A stretch of 64,000 nt of DNA from the NCBI RefSeq assembly GCF_023156505.1, contig NZ_JALNMJ010000004.1, positions 1 to 64,000 on the forward strand, in the 5' to 3' direction. The notes under the pieces were generated by a model that saw nothing but the letters and a program-made list of their open reading frames with translations, searched no databases and was not told the origin of the DNA. The stretch is from Roseibium sediminicola (lineage in GTDB: Bacteria > Pseudomonadota > Alphaproteobacteria > Rhizobiales > Stappiaceae). Below, piece after piece: positions 43,361 through 50,810 of this stretch (positions within the stretch are counted from its first letter, which is position 1; each line of letters opens with the position of its first letter). The position numbers and the translations under genes were made by a program.

Positions 43361-43581
43361 CACAGCAGCTGCTCCTGCAAATAATAGGGAAACAGATACG
43401 GGAAGGTCTGGACGGCCTTGATGTCGCCAAGCTCCTCAAGGGCGACTGTGCGCGCCAGGATCTTGCCTTCGCTCTCCCCCGGCTCAAAAACATCCGTAGG
43501 AGGTCCATCCGGATAAGCTGCCCAAAAAGCCGCAACAGCCGGGTCATGATCTTCAAGCGGCGAAAGGACTTGATGCTTCAT
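43360..43581 (-). CDS. Small early phage protein
   Basis: 73 residues starting MKHQVLSPLEDHDPAVAAFW, acidic, ending FPYLFPYYLQEQLL. Overlaps at both ends with neighbours in the early operon. No motif recognised. Confidence 0.55.
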   Translation of the reverse strand: MKHQVLSPLEDHDPAVAAFWAAYPDGPPTDVFEPGESEGKILARTVALEELGDIKAVQTFPYLFPYYLQEQLL

Positions 43582-44072
43582 TCCGAGTCTCCTTCGGTGC
43601 GGCCAAGCTCTGTCAGCGCGAAGGTCTTGCCCTCGCGCGTCAAAAGTCCTGCGGTCACGAGAAAATCGAGGGCATTGCGGACTGAGCCCGGACCCACGCC
43701 GAGATCCATGGCCGCGCCGTCGATAAAGATCTTGTCCGGCCCGTCAGCGAGATCACGGCGCGCCTGGCGCAGAAGCCCCTTTTCGACGGAATTGAGCGGC
43801 GGCACCGTATTGACCGGCCAGACATAGCGGATGGTGCCGTTTGGCCCACGGCGGATATTGAGCCGCCACGCCGCCCAGGCGATCTCCACCATCTCGACAG
43901 CCTCAGACCATGCCAGGCGGTGATGCTCGGCGATGTGCCGAACCTCAACGCCGTCCGGATGTTTCTTTGAAAGGAACGCCATCGCGGTCGGTTCGAGGAT
44001 TTGGTCCAGCTTGCGGGAGAAGTCTTCAAGCCCGCTCACGAGATCGGGGAGAATGCGCGGTGCCGAGGTCAT
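43578..44072 (-). CDS. Early phage winged-helix protein
   Basis: 164 residues. The C-terminal half reads IDGAAMDLGVGPGSVRNALD and FLVTAGLLTREGKTFALTEL, a winged-helix with a recognition helix and wing, similar in style to replication-initiator or MarR-like domains. The N-terminal half is helical and may also hold an HTH (HIAEHHRLAWSEAVEMVEIA). Possibly an origin-binding or regulatory protein. Confidence 0.55.
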   Translation of the reverse strand: MTSAPRILPDLVSGLEDFSRKLDQILEPTAMAFLSKKHPDGVEVRHIAEHHRLAWSEAVEMVEIAWAAWRLNIRRGPNGTIRYVWPVNTVPPLNSVEKGLLRQARRDLADGPDKIFIDGAAMDLGVGPGSVRNALDFLVTAGLLTREGKTFALTELGRTEGDSE

Positions 44073-44479
44073 GACATCGCCTCGCCGTTTGGCGAAATGT
44101 CAGCGCAAAGCCTCAGAATGCTCTCCCGGGTCTCAGCGCAGATCGAATACCCCTCCCCATGATGGGTCAAAATTTCGATCCCCATCGGGCTCAGCGCTCG
44201 GCGCAAGCTGCGGATGTAAACTCTCAGGATGTTCAGGTCAGGCTCATTACCGCCACGTTCGTGGTAGAGCACGGCCATGGCCGACTCCCTGGTCACCAAC
44301 GGGCGCTTGATCAGGTGGCGCAGAATGCGTTTCTCGTTTGGCGACAACCGCCATGTTCCGGGAAAATGGACGTCCTGATCCATGAGCTGCGCTTCCAGAT
44401 ATGCAACCTGGTCGCGTAGCGCTTCGATGGTCGCATCCTTATCGATCGAGGCTGCTTGCTCGGGCTCGCTGTAGCTCAT
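44069..44479 (-). CDS. OmpR/PhoB-type winged-helix regulator without receiver domain
   Basis: 136 residues from the ATG at 44479 with GAGGTGAGGGAG upstream. It has an N-terminal coiled-coil segment (ALRDQVAYLEAQL), then LSPNEKRILRHLIKRPLVTR and LNILRVYIRSLRRALSPMGI with wing LTHHGEGYSI, the Trans_reg_C fold. No receiver domain, so it binds DNA constitutively. May resemble the host's CtrA-like output domain and compete for its sites, which is inference. Confidence 0.7.
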   Translation of the reverse strand: MSYSEPEQAASIDKDATIEALRDQVAYLEAQLMDQDVHFPGTWRLSPNEKRILRHLIKRPLVTRESAMAVLYHERGGNEPDLNILRVYIRSLRRALSPMGIEILTHHGEGYSICAETRESILRLCADISPNGEAMS

Positions 44480-44489
44480 CTCCCTCACC

Positions 44490-44666
44490 TCACGCCCTGG
44501 AGAGATCGCGGCAGCGGCGGGAGAGCCAGAACCAGATTTCCGACCAGCCCATGCCGGCATAAACACCCGCATGGGCGATCCCCCGGCAGACCCATGCGAG
44601 GGTGCCGAAAATATAATAGAACGCGACATTGGCGACGCGTGTACCCAGTTTGTTCTTCCCCACCAT
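44490..44666 (-). CDS. Small membrane protein, early operon
   Basis: 58 residues from the ATG at 44666 with AGGAGG seven bases upstream. MVGKNKLGTRVANVAFYYIF begins one or two hydrophobic segments (residues 10-27, 30-45). The C-terminus is basic. An early small membrane protein could act in superinfection exclusion, but no evidence shows this. Confidence 0.55.
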   Translation of the reverse strand: MVGKNKLGTRVANVAFYYIFGTLAWVCRGIAHAGVYAGMGWSEIWFWLSRRCRDLSRA

Positions 44667-44686
44667 TGCGGCCTCCTGGAATTCGG

Positions 44687-45040
44687 TCAGCGCGGCAGCT
44701 GCGCTTTCAAAGCTTTGATCTGGTCGCGAAGCCTCGCTTCGGCTTCGTTCTGAGCGGCCTCGGACAGCCACGCGGGCGGCTCCGGCAAGAGCACAGCCAG
44801 GAACTCCGGGCCGTAGACGAGCACGCCGCGAAGAAGTACGGCAGAGCGCGGCGCCGATGGATTGGAGCCGAGCCAGCCCTCCGCCGTCCGGAGCGACACA
44901 TTCAGGTCGCCCGCCACGTTGGCGGCAGTCGCTGTCGGGTGTTTGTAACGGAAGAAAGCGGCAAGCCGGTCCATGTTGACCCCCAACTCCCGCGAACGGT
45001 TCCGCAGAATTTGCGTGTCGTTTCCGCAGGAAACGGTCAT
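44687..45040 (-). CDS. Small early regulator-like protein (HTH-like)
   Basis: 117 residues starting MTVSCGNDTQILRNRSRELG. The region AATAANVAGDLNVSLRTAEG has HTH character, followed by a helical C-terminus ending EARLRDQIKALKAQLPR. Its start overlaps the Cro-like gene stop. It may be the CII- or excision-like regulator of this immunity region. Confidence 0.5.
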   Translation of the reverse strand: MTVSCGNDTQILRNRSRELGVNMDRLAAFFRYKHPTATAANVAGDLNVSLRTAEGWLGSNPSAPRSAVLLRGVLVYGPEFLAVLLPEPPAWLSEAAQNEAEARLRDQIKALKAQLPR

Positions 45041-45282
45041 TGGCCTTCTCCTATAGTTTTCTGGTTGGATGAACTGGACGGAGCAGTGGAATTGGAAACA
45101 ACGAAATCCTTCAGTGCCTTGCGCAGCGCCCCGGTTCCCTTGCTTGAGCCGATCTCGAACCGGGAGATCGAGGACTGCGCAACGCCCAAACTGTCCGCCA
45201 GCCATTGTTGGGAAATGCTCTTTTGATTCCTCACACGGACGAGATCGCGTCTAAGTTGTTCAATTTTGTCCAAAACGAACAA
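45037..45282 (-). CDS. Cro-like XRE repressor
   Basis: 81 residues from a TTG at 45282, or 78 from the TTG at 45273 that is better spaced from GGAG. The HTH covers residues about 20-45: SISQQWLADSLGVAQSSISR with FEIGSSKG after it. It is the first gene of the leftward early operon and divergent from the repressor gene at 45353, the cI/cro topology. Confidence 0.75.
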   Translation of the reverse strand: MFVLDKIEQLRRDLVRVRNQKSISQQWLADSLGVAQSSISRFEIGSSKGTGALRKALKDFVVSNSTAPSSSSNQKTIGEGQ

Positions 45283-45322
45283 TCTCCATCAACAAATTTT
45301 CTCCATTTAATGCGCATCGCAT
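45275..45322. promoter_or_regulatory. Immunity operator/promoter 1
   Basis: ACGAACAAT at 45275 and the inverted repeat ATGCG-CAT-CGCAT at 45310-45322, with 35 bp from the start of one to the start of the other, lie between the divergent cro-like and repressor genes. The same two words at the same distance occur at 47341-47388. Confidence 0.65.
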
Positions 45323-45352
45323 AAAAACGTCAATACCAAGAGGGAAAAGAAA

Positions 45353-45829
45353 ATGAGCATAATCCAGGGCGTCAGTATTTCTTGCGAGACGACGCCCACG
45401 CGCATGGAAAAGAACGAACGCCTCAAAAAAGCCCGTATAGATGCGGGTTACTCGACCGCTTCTGATGCGGCTCGCGCCCTCGATGTGAAGATTGCAACCT
45501 ACTCACATCACGAGAGCGGCGACCGGGATTTCAAGGATGATGCCGGCCGGCGCTATGCACGGCGGTTTGGCGTTGATTTCGTCTGGCTTATGCACGGCGA
45601 ACAACTCAAACAGGCAGCCCGACCCAAGGCGAACTCTAGGTTTCACGAAGGTATCACGCCCGACTCGGATAAAATCGACTGGGACGCTTTTTACGCTGCG
45701 GACGAACGCGCACAGAAGATGCAGTTTCGGATGACGGGCGGGGGCATGGTGGACCAGGATACCTACGATGAACTGGTTCTCCACTATTACAGACAGGAAC
45801 TGGCGGCAAAGTCCTCCAAGTCGGAATAA
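45353..45829 (+). CDS. Phage repressor, XRE family, without peptidase domain
   Basis: 158 residues, ATG at 45353 after AGAGGGAA. HTH at about residues 20-60: RLKKARIDAGYSTASDAARA and the DVKIATYSHHESGDRDF segment. The C-terminal half has no Ser-Lys LexA-type peptidase signature, so cleavage by RecA-type induction is unlikely; induction may use an antirepressor or another signal. Divergent from the Cro-like gene and first of a three-gene plus-strand run with 45849 and 46084. Confidence 0.75.
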   Translation: MSIIQGVSISCETTPTRMEKNERLKKARIDAGYSTASDAARALDVKIATYSHHESGDRDFKDDAGRRYARRFGVDFVWLMHGEQLKQAARPKANSRFHEGITPDSDKIDWDAFYAADERAQKMQFRMTGGGMVDQDTYDELVLHYYRQELAAKSSKSE

Positions 45830-45848
45830 GTGAGAGGGCTCATACCCT

Positions 45849-46103
45849 ATGCATTTCGTAACTCTTATGGGGAGACGCGAAGGCGCAATCCCTGTGCGAG
45901 AGGCATTCGATACGTTTCTTCAGGACATCGAACGGCTCGACATTGAAGTTGAGATTTATTCCAAAATTCGAGAAATAGTCGGTGATACACCGCTCGACAG
46001 ACTGAGCGAACAACAGATGCGTTTAATACTGAAAGAATGCCGGAAGAACATTACGCTCGCGAACAGAAGATTTAGCGCCACCGATGAAAGAACGATCCAT
46101 TAA
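45849..46103 (+). CDS. Small helical protein preceding the prophage PAS-like gene
   Basis: 84 residues starting MHFVTLMGRREGAIPVREAF, with GAGAGGG upstream. Helical and charged, it overlaps the start of the PAS-like gene by 20 bp. ERLDIEVEI and LSEQQMRLIL faintly echo the small chromosomal gene at 973. Function unknown. Confidence 0.55.
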   Translation: MHFVTLMGRREGAIPVREAFDTFLQDIERLDIEVEIYSKIREIVGDTPLDRLSEQQMRLILKECRKNITLANRRFSATDERTIH

Positions 46104-46692
46104 GTCACTGGGAACCTACCTTCCAAACGTGGAGCGCGGCCACAGCGGCACAGCCGCGCGGCATCTACTGGAACACTGGAAGGAGAACCAGGGCGTCGAG
46201 GATCGTTCCCTGATGGATTTCTCTTCGGTCCTGGTCTGGTTTGATGGCGACATCGGCGACGAAGCGGCTCCGCCCATCCTCAACGTCGGCAGGGACACGC
46301 TTACCGCTCACATTCTTTCAGCCTGCTCGTGTACGCGCGGTGACGCGGACGACATGATCGGCACGGATTATCGCCGGTTTGCCGGACAGGCCTACCGGGA
46401 AGCGATCGAAACGGGATCGCCGCACTTTTCCTACGTCAGCGCCGTTTACGAGACGATCACCGGAGACGTCTTCGACCTGCAGTATGAGCGGCTTATTCTT
46501 CCCTATCGCACGAGACGGACAGCACGGCGGCATCTCCTGCTTTTAACAATCCCCTTGGAGTGCCAGCTGATAGATCGTAAACGAGATCATGAAGCGCCGA
46601 AGCCTTATTGCCCGCCAGCCATAGTTCTGAAACCGAAGATTTGGCATCCCGCTCAGCCGGTGGTCGGTCCCAGTTTATCGCGTTTTCAATAA
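46084..46692 (+). CDS. PAS-like sensory protein (prophage copy)
   Basis: 202 residues. EAAPPILNVGRDTLTAHILS matches the chromosomal PPPIFYVGRES region, and YETITGDVFDLQYERLILPY matches the C-terminal sheet of that protein. Conserved homology ends near residue 160. The last 40 codons run antisense inside the acetyltransferase gene and may be a poorly constrained tail. Its location directly behind the repressor suggests a role in sensing for lysis-lysogeny choice, which is inference. Confidence 0.6.
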   Translation: MKERSIKSLGTYLPNVERGHSGTAARHLLEHWKENQGVEDRSLMDFSSVLVWFDGDIGDEAAPPILNVGRDTLTAHILSACSCTRGDADDMIGTDYRRFAGQAYREAIETGSPHFSYVSAVYETITGDVFDLQYERLILPYRTRRTARRHLLLLTIPLECQLIDRKRDHEAPKPYCPPAIVLKPKIWHPAQPVVGPSLSRFQ

Positions 46693-47260
46693 GCGTCTGA
46701 AAGCCGCAACTGCTGGCGAAACCTCCCTTGATCTCCCTCGGTCGCATCCAGACATAGAGCGCATTGACGGGCGAGAACCGCCGGAAGGCCCGAAGCTGGA
46801 CAAGCTTGGCAAGATCTGAGCCGATGCCCGTCTTTCGCCAGTCCGGATGCACCCACATTTCCCCCAGGTAAATCACCCTGCCGGTTGCTTCCTGAACGAA
46901 GGACGGTTGACGCTCGCGCAATGAAACTGGCGCGCCATACGCGTCTCGGTACACGATCGGCAGGATCAACTTCCAATAATCAGCCAGGGTCGACTCGCCC
47001 AGGTCATCGAGCCGGGCCGCCACGGTCGCGACCACCTCACCTTCGGGTGCGACGAGCATCATCCAGAAGCCCCGCGGAGGCGTGATCGCCTGGAACTTAA
47101 CGGAAAAGTGCTCCGTCAGCTCCCGGTCGTAGGCGCAGGCAAAAAGTTCGAAAGACCGAAAGTCACTGCCGACCTGGAGCGACAGACCGGAGGCCGAAAA
47201 ACGGCTGATGAGGTGCGCCTCAGCGTCCACGCAGGCCTGATCCAGTTCAATGGGCAGCAT
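46493..47260 (-). CDS. GNAT-like acyltransferase (prophage copy)
   Basis: 255 residues. GRVIYLGEMWVHPDWRKTGI has the GNAT acyl-CoA loop, here R-K-T-G-I in place of R-G-Q-G-L. FSPVNALYVWMRPREIKGGF and the C-terminal ALHDLVYDL align with the chromosomal enzyme at 1728-2441. Substrate unknown. It is transcribed toward and overlaps the PAS-like gene by 200 bp, so each transcript is antisense to the other. Its own promoter lies in 47261-47340 near the palindrome TATCCTGAGGATA (47297-47309). Confidence 0.7.
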   Translation of the reverse strand: MLPIELDQACVDAEAHLISRFSASGLSLQVGSDFRSFELFACAYDRELTEHFSVKFQAITPPRGFWMMLVAPEGEVVATVAARLDDLGESTLADYWKLILPIVYRDAYGAPVSLRERQPSFVQEATGRVIYLGEMWVHPDWRKTGIGSDLAKLVQLRAFRRFSPVNALYVWMRPREIKGGFASSCGFQTLIENAINWDRPPAERDAKSSVSELWLAGNKASALHDLVYDLSAGTPRGLLKAGDAAVLSVSCDREE

Positions 47261-47340
47261 TCAGAATCTCTCTCAATCTCGATAGCCAGCTTATAGTATC
47301 CTGAGGATAACTCCCCCGGAGACTTATGAATTTTCCCGAT

Positions 47341-47391
47341 ACGAACAATTGGCAAAAGCCATGTTGACAAATTTTATGCGTTACGCATAAT
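47341..47391 (+). promoter_or_regulatory. Rightward promoter with operator 2
   Basis: TTGACA (47364-47369), a 16-bp spacer and CATAAT (47386-47391). The palindrome ATGCG-TTA-CGCAT (47376-47388), extended to TTATGCG/CGCATAA, overlaps the spacer and -10 box, so a bound repressor would block polymerase. ACGAACAAT begins 35 bp before it, as at operator 1. It drives the integrase-containing operon. The interval 47261-47438 holds no gene. Confidence 0.75.
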
Positions 47392-47438
47392 CTCGTTCAA
47401 CTCGAACAAACAAGCACAACCCCTGTTAGGTGGTGTTC

Positions 47439-47765
47439 ATGATGCTAGCCGACGCGCAACCCCTTAGCCAATTAGCGTTCGTTATGGCGCAACTTCTCTG
47501 CCCGTTTGTTGCGTTATGTTTGCTCGCGTGCTCGCTGCGGATGCAGCGTTGCCAGACCCTCCCTCTCCAATTCGGCAATTGGCTCTCCTGCCCCGACGCG
47601 GCGTCCTCCCCCGCAGATCGCCAGGGCAGCTCCGGCCGGAGCGTTGGCAGCCCCGCTCCGGCCGGCCTCATCTCCGGAACAAACCGGGCGAAAGACCCGG
47701 CACACGCGCCCCATCGCGCATCGGAAACCGTTTCCTCCAGCAGAAAGGACAGTCCAGTGAAATAG
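47439..47765 (+). CDS. Possible first cistron of the rightward operon
   Basis: Up to 108 residues, ATG at 47439 with AGGTGG five bases before it. The N-terminal half is hydrophobic (LAFVMAQLLCPFVALCLLAC), then a low-complexity polar tail. High GC opens several frames here, so coding is unproven. If real, it would be a small membrane protein made directly from the repressed promoter. 47766-47883 shows nothing else. Confidence 0.35.
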   Translation: MMLADAQPLSQLAFVMAQLLCPFVALCLLACSLRMQRCQTLPLQFGNWLSCPDAASSPADRQGSSGRSVGSPAPAGLISGTNRAKDPAHAPHRASETVSSSRKDSPVK

Positions 47766-47883
47766 CCCAACCAAGGGGCGGCGCACGGAACCCCTACGTA
47801 CAAATCAAGGATGACAGCGCCGCCCCGCCAAACAGATTTTGACCAATCTGTTTTGCAGGGCTTTTCCCGAACTGGAGCGTTTC

Positions 47884-48078
47884 ATGGGCCTCAAGGAACC
47901 GGACAAGGATCTCTGTGAAGTCCTCGATCGTCTGGAAGGCCAGATCGATTTGTTCAGTGGGGACACAGGCCCTGACGGCGCGGAATTCCGTTCCGAACTC
48001 AATCAGACCGTCACCGTGTTTCGGCGTCTCGCGCGTCAGGCCGGCTACGACCTCAACCTTAGGAAGGAAGAATCATGA
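47884..48078 (+). CDS. Small phage protein
   Basis: 64 residues starting [24 protein letters not shown] upstream. Helical, acidic, ending [16 protein letters not shown]. Its stop overlaps the GapR-like gene start. A TTG at 47839 could extend it by 15 residues. Unknown function. Confidence 0.6.
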   Translation: MGLKEPDKDLCEVLDRLEGQIDLFSGDTGPDGAEFRSELNQTVTVFRRLARQAGYDLNLRKEES

Positions 48079-48371
48079 GCGATCCGGGCGGCGTTGCTGC
48101 TGACCAGTTGCGTGCCTTTGTCGAGCGCATCGAGCGCCTCGAAGAGGAAAAGAAGGTCATCGCCGATGACATCAAGGACGTCTACGCCGAGGCCAAGGGC
48201 AACGGCTATGACGTCAAGATCCTGCGCACGGTCGTTTCCCTGCGCAAGAAGCAGCCGCACGAACGCGAAGAGGAAGAGGCTGTTCTCGATCTCTACATGC
48301 ATGCGCTCGGCATGCTTGTCCCGGACAGAGATCCGGGAGCCGGACCCGCGGCACTGGAGGACGCCGGCTGA
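48075..48371 (+). CDS. GapR-family nucleoid protein (DUF2312)
   Basis: 98 residues. [20 protein letters not shown] and [20 protein letters not shown] match the GapR/DUF2312 core almost word for word, then [14 protein letters not shown] and a helical end ([11 protein letters not shown]). In Caulobacter, GapR clamps overtwisted DNA ahead of replication and transcription and helps topoisomerases. A phage-encoded copy could act on replicating phage DNA or compete with the host protein. Within the integrase operon, overlapping both neighbours. Confidence 0.9.
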   Translation: MSDPGGVAADQLRAFVERIERLEEEKKVIADDIKDVYAEAKGNGYDVKILRTVVSLRKKQPHEREEEEAVLDLYMHALGMLVPDRDPGAGPAALEDAG

Positions 48372-48634
48372 TGGCCCTGGTCTCCGAGGCAGTAAAGGCG
48401 GACGCCAGGAGGCTTGCCCCGCCGGCCGCGCACCGGGCGGAGCGCTTTCTGTTCGAAACCGCCGATCTGATCGCGGAGATCGGCCAGCGCGAAACGGATC
48501 TCCAGGCGCTTCTGGAGATCCGCCCCCACGACAAACCGGAAATCCTGCGGCTGGTCGACAGCCTCAAGAAAAAAGCCATGACCCTCCACGGCAAAGCCGT
48601 TCAGGCCAGCCAGGACATAAAGGACGGACAATGA
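48371..48634 (+). CDS. Small helical phage protein
   Basis: 87 residues, [20 protein letters not shown] start. All-helical, with AERFLFETADLIAEIGQRET and LVDSLKKKAMTLHGKAVQAS. Single-base overlap with the GapR-like gene. No family recognised. Confidence 0.6.
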   Translation: MALVSEAVKADARRLAPPAAHRAERFLFETADLIAEIGQRETDLQALLEIRPHDKPEILRLVDSLKKKAMTLHGKAVQASQDIKDGQ

Positions 48635-49257
48635 CCCAGCTCGTCACACCGAAAGACGCCATGCCGATGACCGCGCCGATGCAGATGGCATCCGGCCGCG
48701 TGGTCGATCTTGCCAATCTTCGGGCAACGGACATTCACTGGCCCGACCTGGTCGAAAGCCTGGTCAAGCTGCCCCGCTTCAACGGCGCGACACCGCATGT
48801 CACCTACACCACGGCGCAACATTGCTGCCTGATGTACGACCGGGCCGAGGACAAGTACAAGCCGCAAGCGCTCCTGTCGGATTTCCATGCGGCGTTTTTC
48901 GGCGAGATCTCCCGCTCCTTCATCTTCATGGCCGCCGACCTTTCGCCAAGCGCTGCCGATTTCATCGAGGCCTTCAGGCTAGCCCGGGATGAAGTGACCG
49001 CCGCGATCTATGCCGCCGCCGGTATTCGCGAAGAGGACGACACTGACGCCTTTCAGGATCGCATCGCCTACCTCCGGCGGCTCGACAAGATGCTGACAGC
49101 CTCCGAACAGCGCGACCTGATGGCGCCGTGCGCCCTTCCCGGCCACTGGCAGCTGCCAGCACCCTTCGCCGTTCCGGTCAAGGCATGGGGCGAGGACAAG
49201 TCCCGGGCCGAACTGGAGCTGCGGCTTTCCTTCATCGGCATTCGTTTCAGGGGCTGA
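48631..49257 (+). CDS. HD-family phosphohydrolase relative with degenerate active site
   Basis: 208 residues from the ATG at 48631 with AAGGACGG upstream. SGRVVDLANLRATDIHWPDL, then PRFNGATPHVTYTTAQHCCL and ALLSDFHAAFFGEISRSFIF follow the YfbR/HD nucleotidase pattern (normally ...A-E-H-S... ...L-L-H-D-A-x-E-A). The first metal His is kept in AQHC, but the HD pair reads S-D and the E-A is F-H-A-A-F. Either an inactive binding protein or one with a changed mechanism. Family enzymes cleave dNMPs or other nucleotides. Confidence 0.7.
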   Translation: MTQLVTPKDAMPMTAPMQMASGRVVDLANLRATDIHWPDLVESLVKLPRFNGATPHVTYTTAQHCCLMYDRAEDKYKPQALLSDFHAAFFGEISRSFIFMAADLSPSAADFIEAFRLARDEVTAAIYAAAGIREEDDTDAFQDRIAYLRRLDKMLTASEQRDLMAPCALPGHWQLPAPFAVPVKAWGEDKSRAELELRLSFIGIRFRG

Positions 49258-49258
49258 T

Positions 49259-49657
49259 ATGCAACCCCTCCCCCAATCCGTTCAAACCAAGCTGGACGAC
49301 CTGTTCGTAGAGCGGCCGCTGGTCAGCCATGCGGCGGCGGCCAGGTTTATCGGTGTGCATGTCCGAACGTTGACACGATGGGGCGATGAGGGCCAAATTT
49401 TCTACAGACTGCGCGGAACGCGGCGCGCCTATGCCAAAGAAGATATTGCCGCGGCCATGACAGGGGACGCGACATGTCAGTTTTCAGAGCGCGCAAGAGG
49501 GACAAGACCACAGGCGAATGGGGCTTCACGTCGCCCTATTACCACTACGACTTCGTCCTCACGATCGACGGGCACCGTCGTCGATTTCATGGATCAACTG
49601 GCGAAACGACAAAAAGCCGCGCGCAAAAATTCGAAGACAAGGAAAAACGGCGCGTAA
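49259..49657 (+). CDS. Excisionase-like HTH protein
   Basis: 132 residues. Residues about 18-66 read ERPLVSHAAAARFIGVHVRT and LTRWGDEGQIFYRLRGTRRA, a MerR/excisionase-type winged HTH. The rest, from about residue 72, overlaps the integrase gene by 184 bp and is low-complexity Thr/Ser/Lys, so the functional part is probably the first 70 residues. Placement just before the integrase fits a recombination directionality factor. Confidence 0.6.
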   Translation: MQPLPQSVQTKLDDLFVERPLVSHAAAARFIGVHVRTLTRWGDEGQIFYRLRGTRRAYAKEDIAAAMTGDATCQFSERARGTRPQANGASRRPITTTTSSSRSTGTVVDFMDQLAKRQKAARKNSKTRKNGA

Positions 49658-50610
49658 GGGACGAAGGCCCAAACGATAACATGACCCTCGGCGAAGCGTG
49701 CCTGCGCTATCACGAGGAGGTCATCGAGGGCACCAGCAACGAGATCAACGAGCTGGCCGCCATGAAGCATTGCTGCCGCCTGATCGGCAGCGACCGCCGA
49801 CTGACCAGCCTGACCACCGACGACATCGCGATCGCCGTCAGGAAGCGCGCCGGCGAGACCAAGGGCAAGAAAAACCCGACCTTGATCGCGCCGGCCACCG
49901 TCAACCGCCAGATCATCGAGATCATGCGCAAGGTTCTGAAGCGCGCCAAACGTGTCTGGCATGTTCGCCTCGACCTCGACGCCTATGATTGGGCCGGCAT
50001 GCGGCTCAAGGAACCGAAAGAGCGTGTGCGCGAATTCGTCGGCGACGAGGCCGACCGGTTCTGGGACATGATGCGCGCGGACTATGCCCCGTTCGTCTGG
50101 TTCCTGCTCTCCCGTGGCCTGCGCGTCAACGCAGTCACCGGCATGTCGAAGGACCGCCTGGACGAGCCGCGCAACAGGATCCAGATCTGGATCAAGGGCG
50201 AAGGCTGGGTCTGGGTGCCGGTCACCAAGGAACAGATGGCCGTCATCGTCCAGGAGGCCAAGAAGGCGCCGGGCAAAGCGGTCTGGAGCTACGAGATGCA
50301 GCGCCACCCGCACCGGGGCAAACGCCGGCCGATCACCTATAACGGCTTCAGGCGCACCATCCAGACGGCGCTCAAAGCTGCCGGCATCACCGACTTCCGC
50401 ATCCACGACCTGCGCCACGATTTCGCGTCAAAGCTCTTGCGCAAGACCCGCGACCTGGCGCTGGTCCAGAAGGCGCTCAAGCATGCGGATATTTCTTCGA
50501 CGGTGCGATATGCGCATGTGTTGGATGAGGATGTGCGGGAGGGGTTGGAAGCGCTGGAAAACATCCGTCCGTTGACGGGAAACAAATCGAAAAACTTCCG
50601 ACGAAACTAA
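49474..50610 (+). CDS. int: Tyrosine integrase
   Basis: 378 residues, ATG after CAGGGGACG. N-terminal arm-binding and SAM-like core-binding region to about 180, then the catalytic domain: Arg217 (SRGLRVNA), His311 and Arg314 (HDLRHDFAS), His337 (LKHADI) and nucleophile Tyr346 (TVRYAHV). All key residues are present. It recombines the 39-bp core in tRNA-Pro. Orientation is toward attR, with cargo genes between it and the end. Confidence 0.95.
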   Translation: MSVFRARKRDKTTGEWGFTSPYYHYDFVLTIDGHRRRFHGSTGETTKSRAQKFEDKEKRRVRDEGPNDNMTLGEACLRYHEEVIEGTSNEINELAAMKHCCRLIGSDRRLTSLTTDDIAIAVRKRAGETKGKKNPTLIAPATVNRQIIEIMRKVLKRAKRVWHVRLDLDAYDWAGMRLKEPKERVREFVGDEADRFWDMMRADYAPFVWFLLSRGLRVNAVTGMSKDRLDEPRNRIQIWIKGEGWVWVPVTKEQMAVIVQEAKKAPGKAVWSYEMQRHPHRGKRRPITYNGFRRTIQTALKAAGITDFRIHDLRHDFASKLLRKTRDLALVQKALKHADISSTVRYAHVLDEDVREGLEALENIRPLTGNKSKNFRRN

Positions 50611-50810
50611 AAACTGACAAACCCTCAAAGTACACGGAATACCTTCATTTCATTGCTCAACTTTTTCGTCGGCGCACTGCATTTTCCGCTAACACCGCGA
50701 GGCCGCATACCTAGTCAATTGAGATTTACACCCTCAAAAATTGTATTTTTTAGTCGACATGATATGATTATTTAGATTTATTTGTTTTATTCATTCACTG
50801 AGGCGAATTC

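Noticed and set aside
46493..47260. GNAT-like protein considered as a LuxI-type autoinducer synthase
   Set aside because: The fold family is related, but the conserved Arg/Phe/Trp pattern of LuxI N-termini is not seen, and no LuxR-type gene is adjacent.
48094..48630. Long frame in the GapR/48371 region that runs into the HD-family gene
   Set aside because: It only extends the HD-family gene upstream in another frame over the GapR-like and 48371 genes; ATG 48631 with its own ribosome site is the real start.
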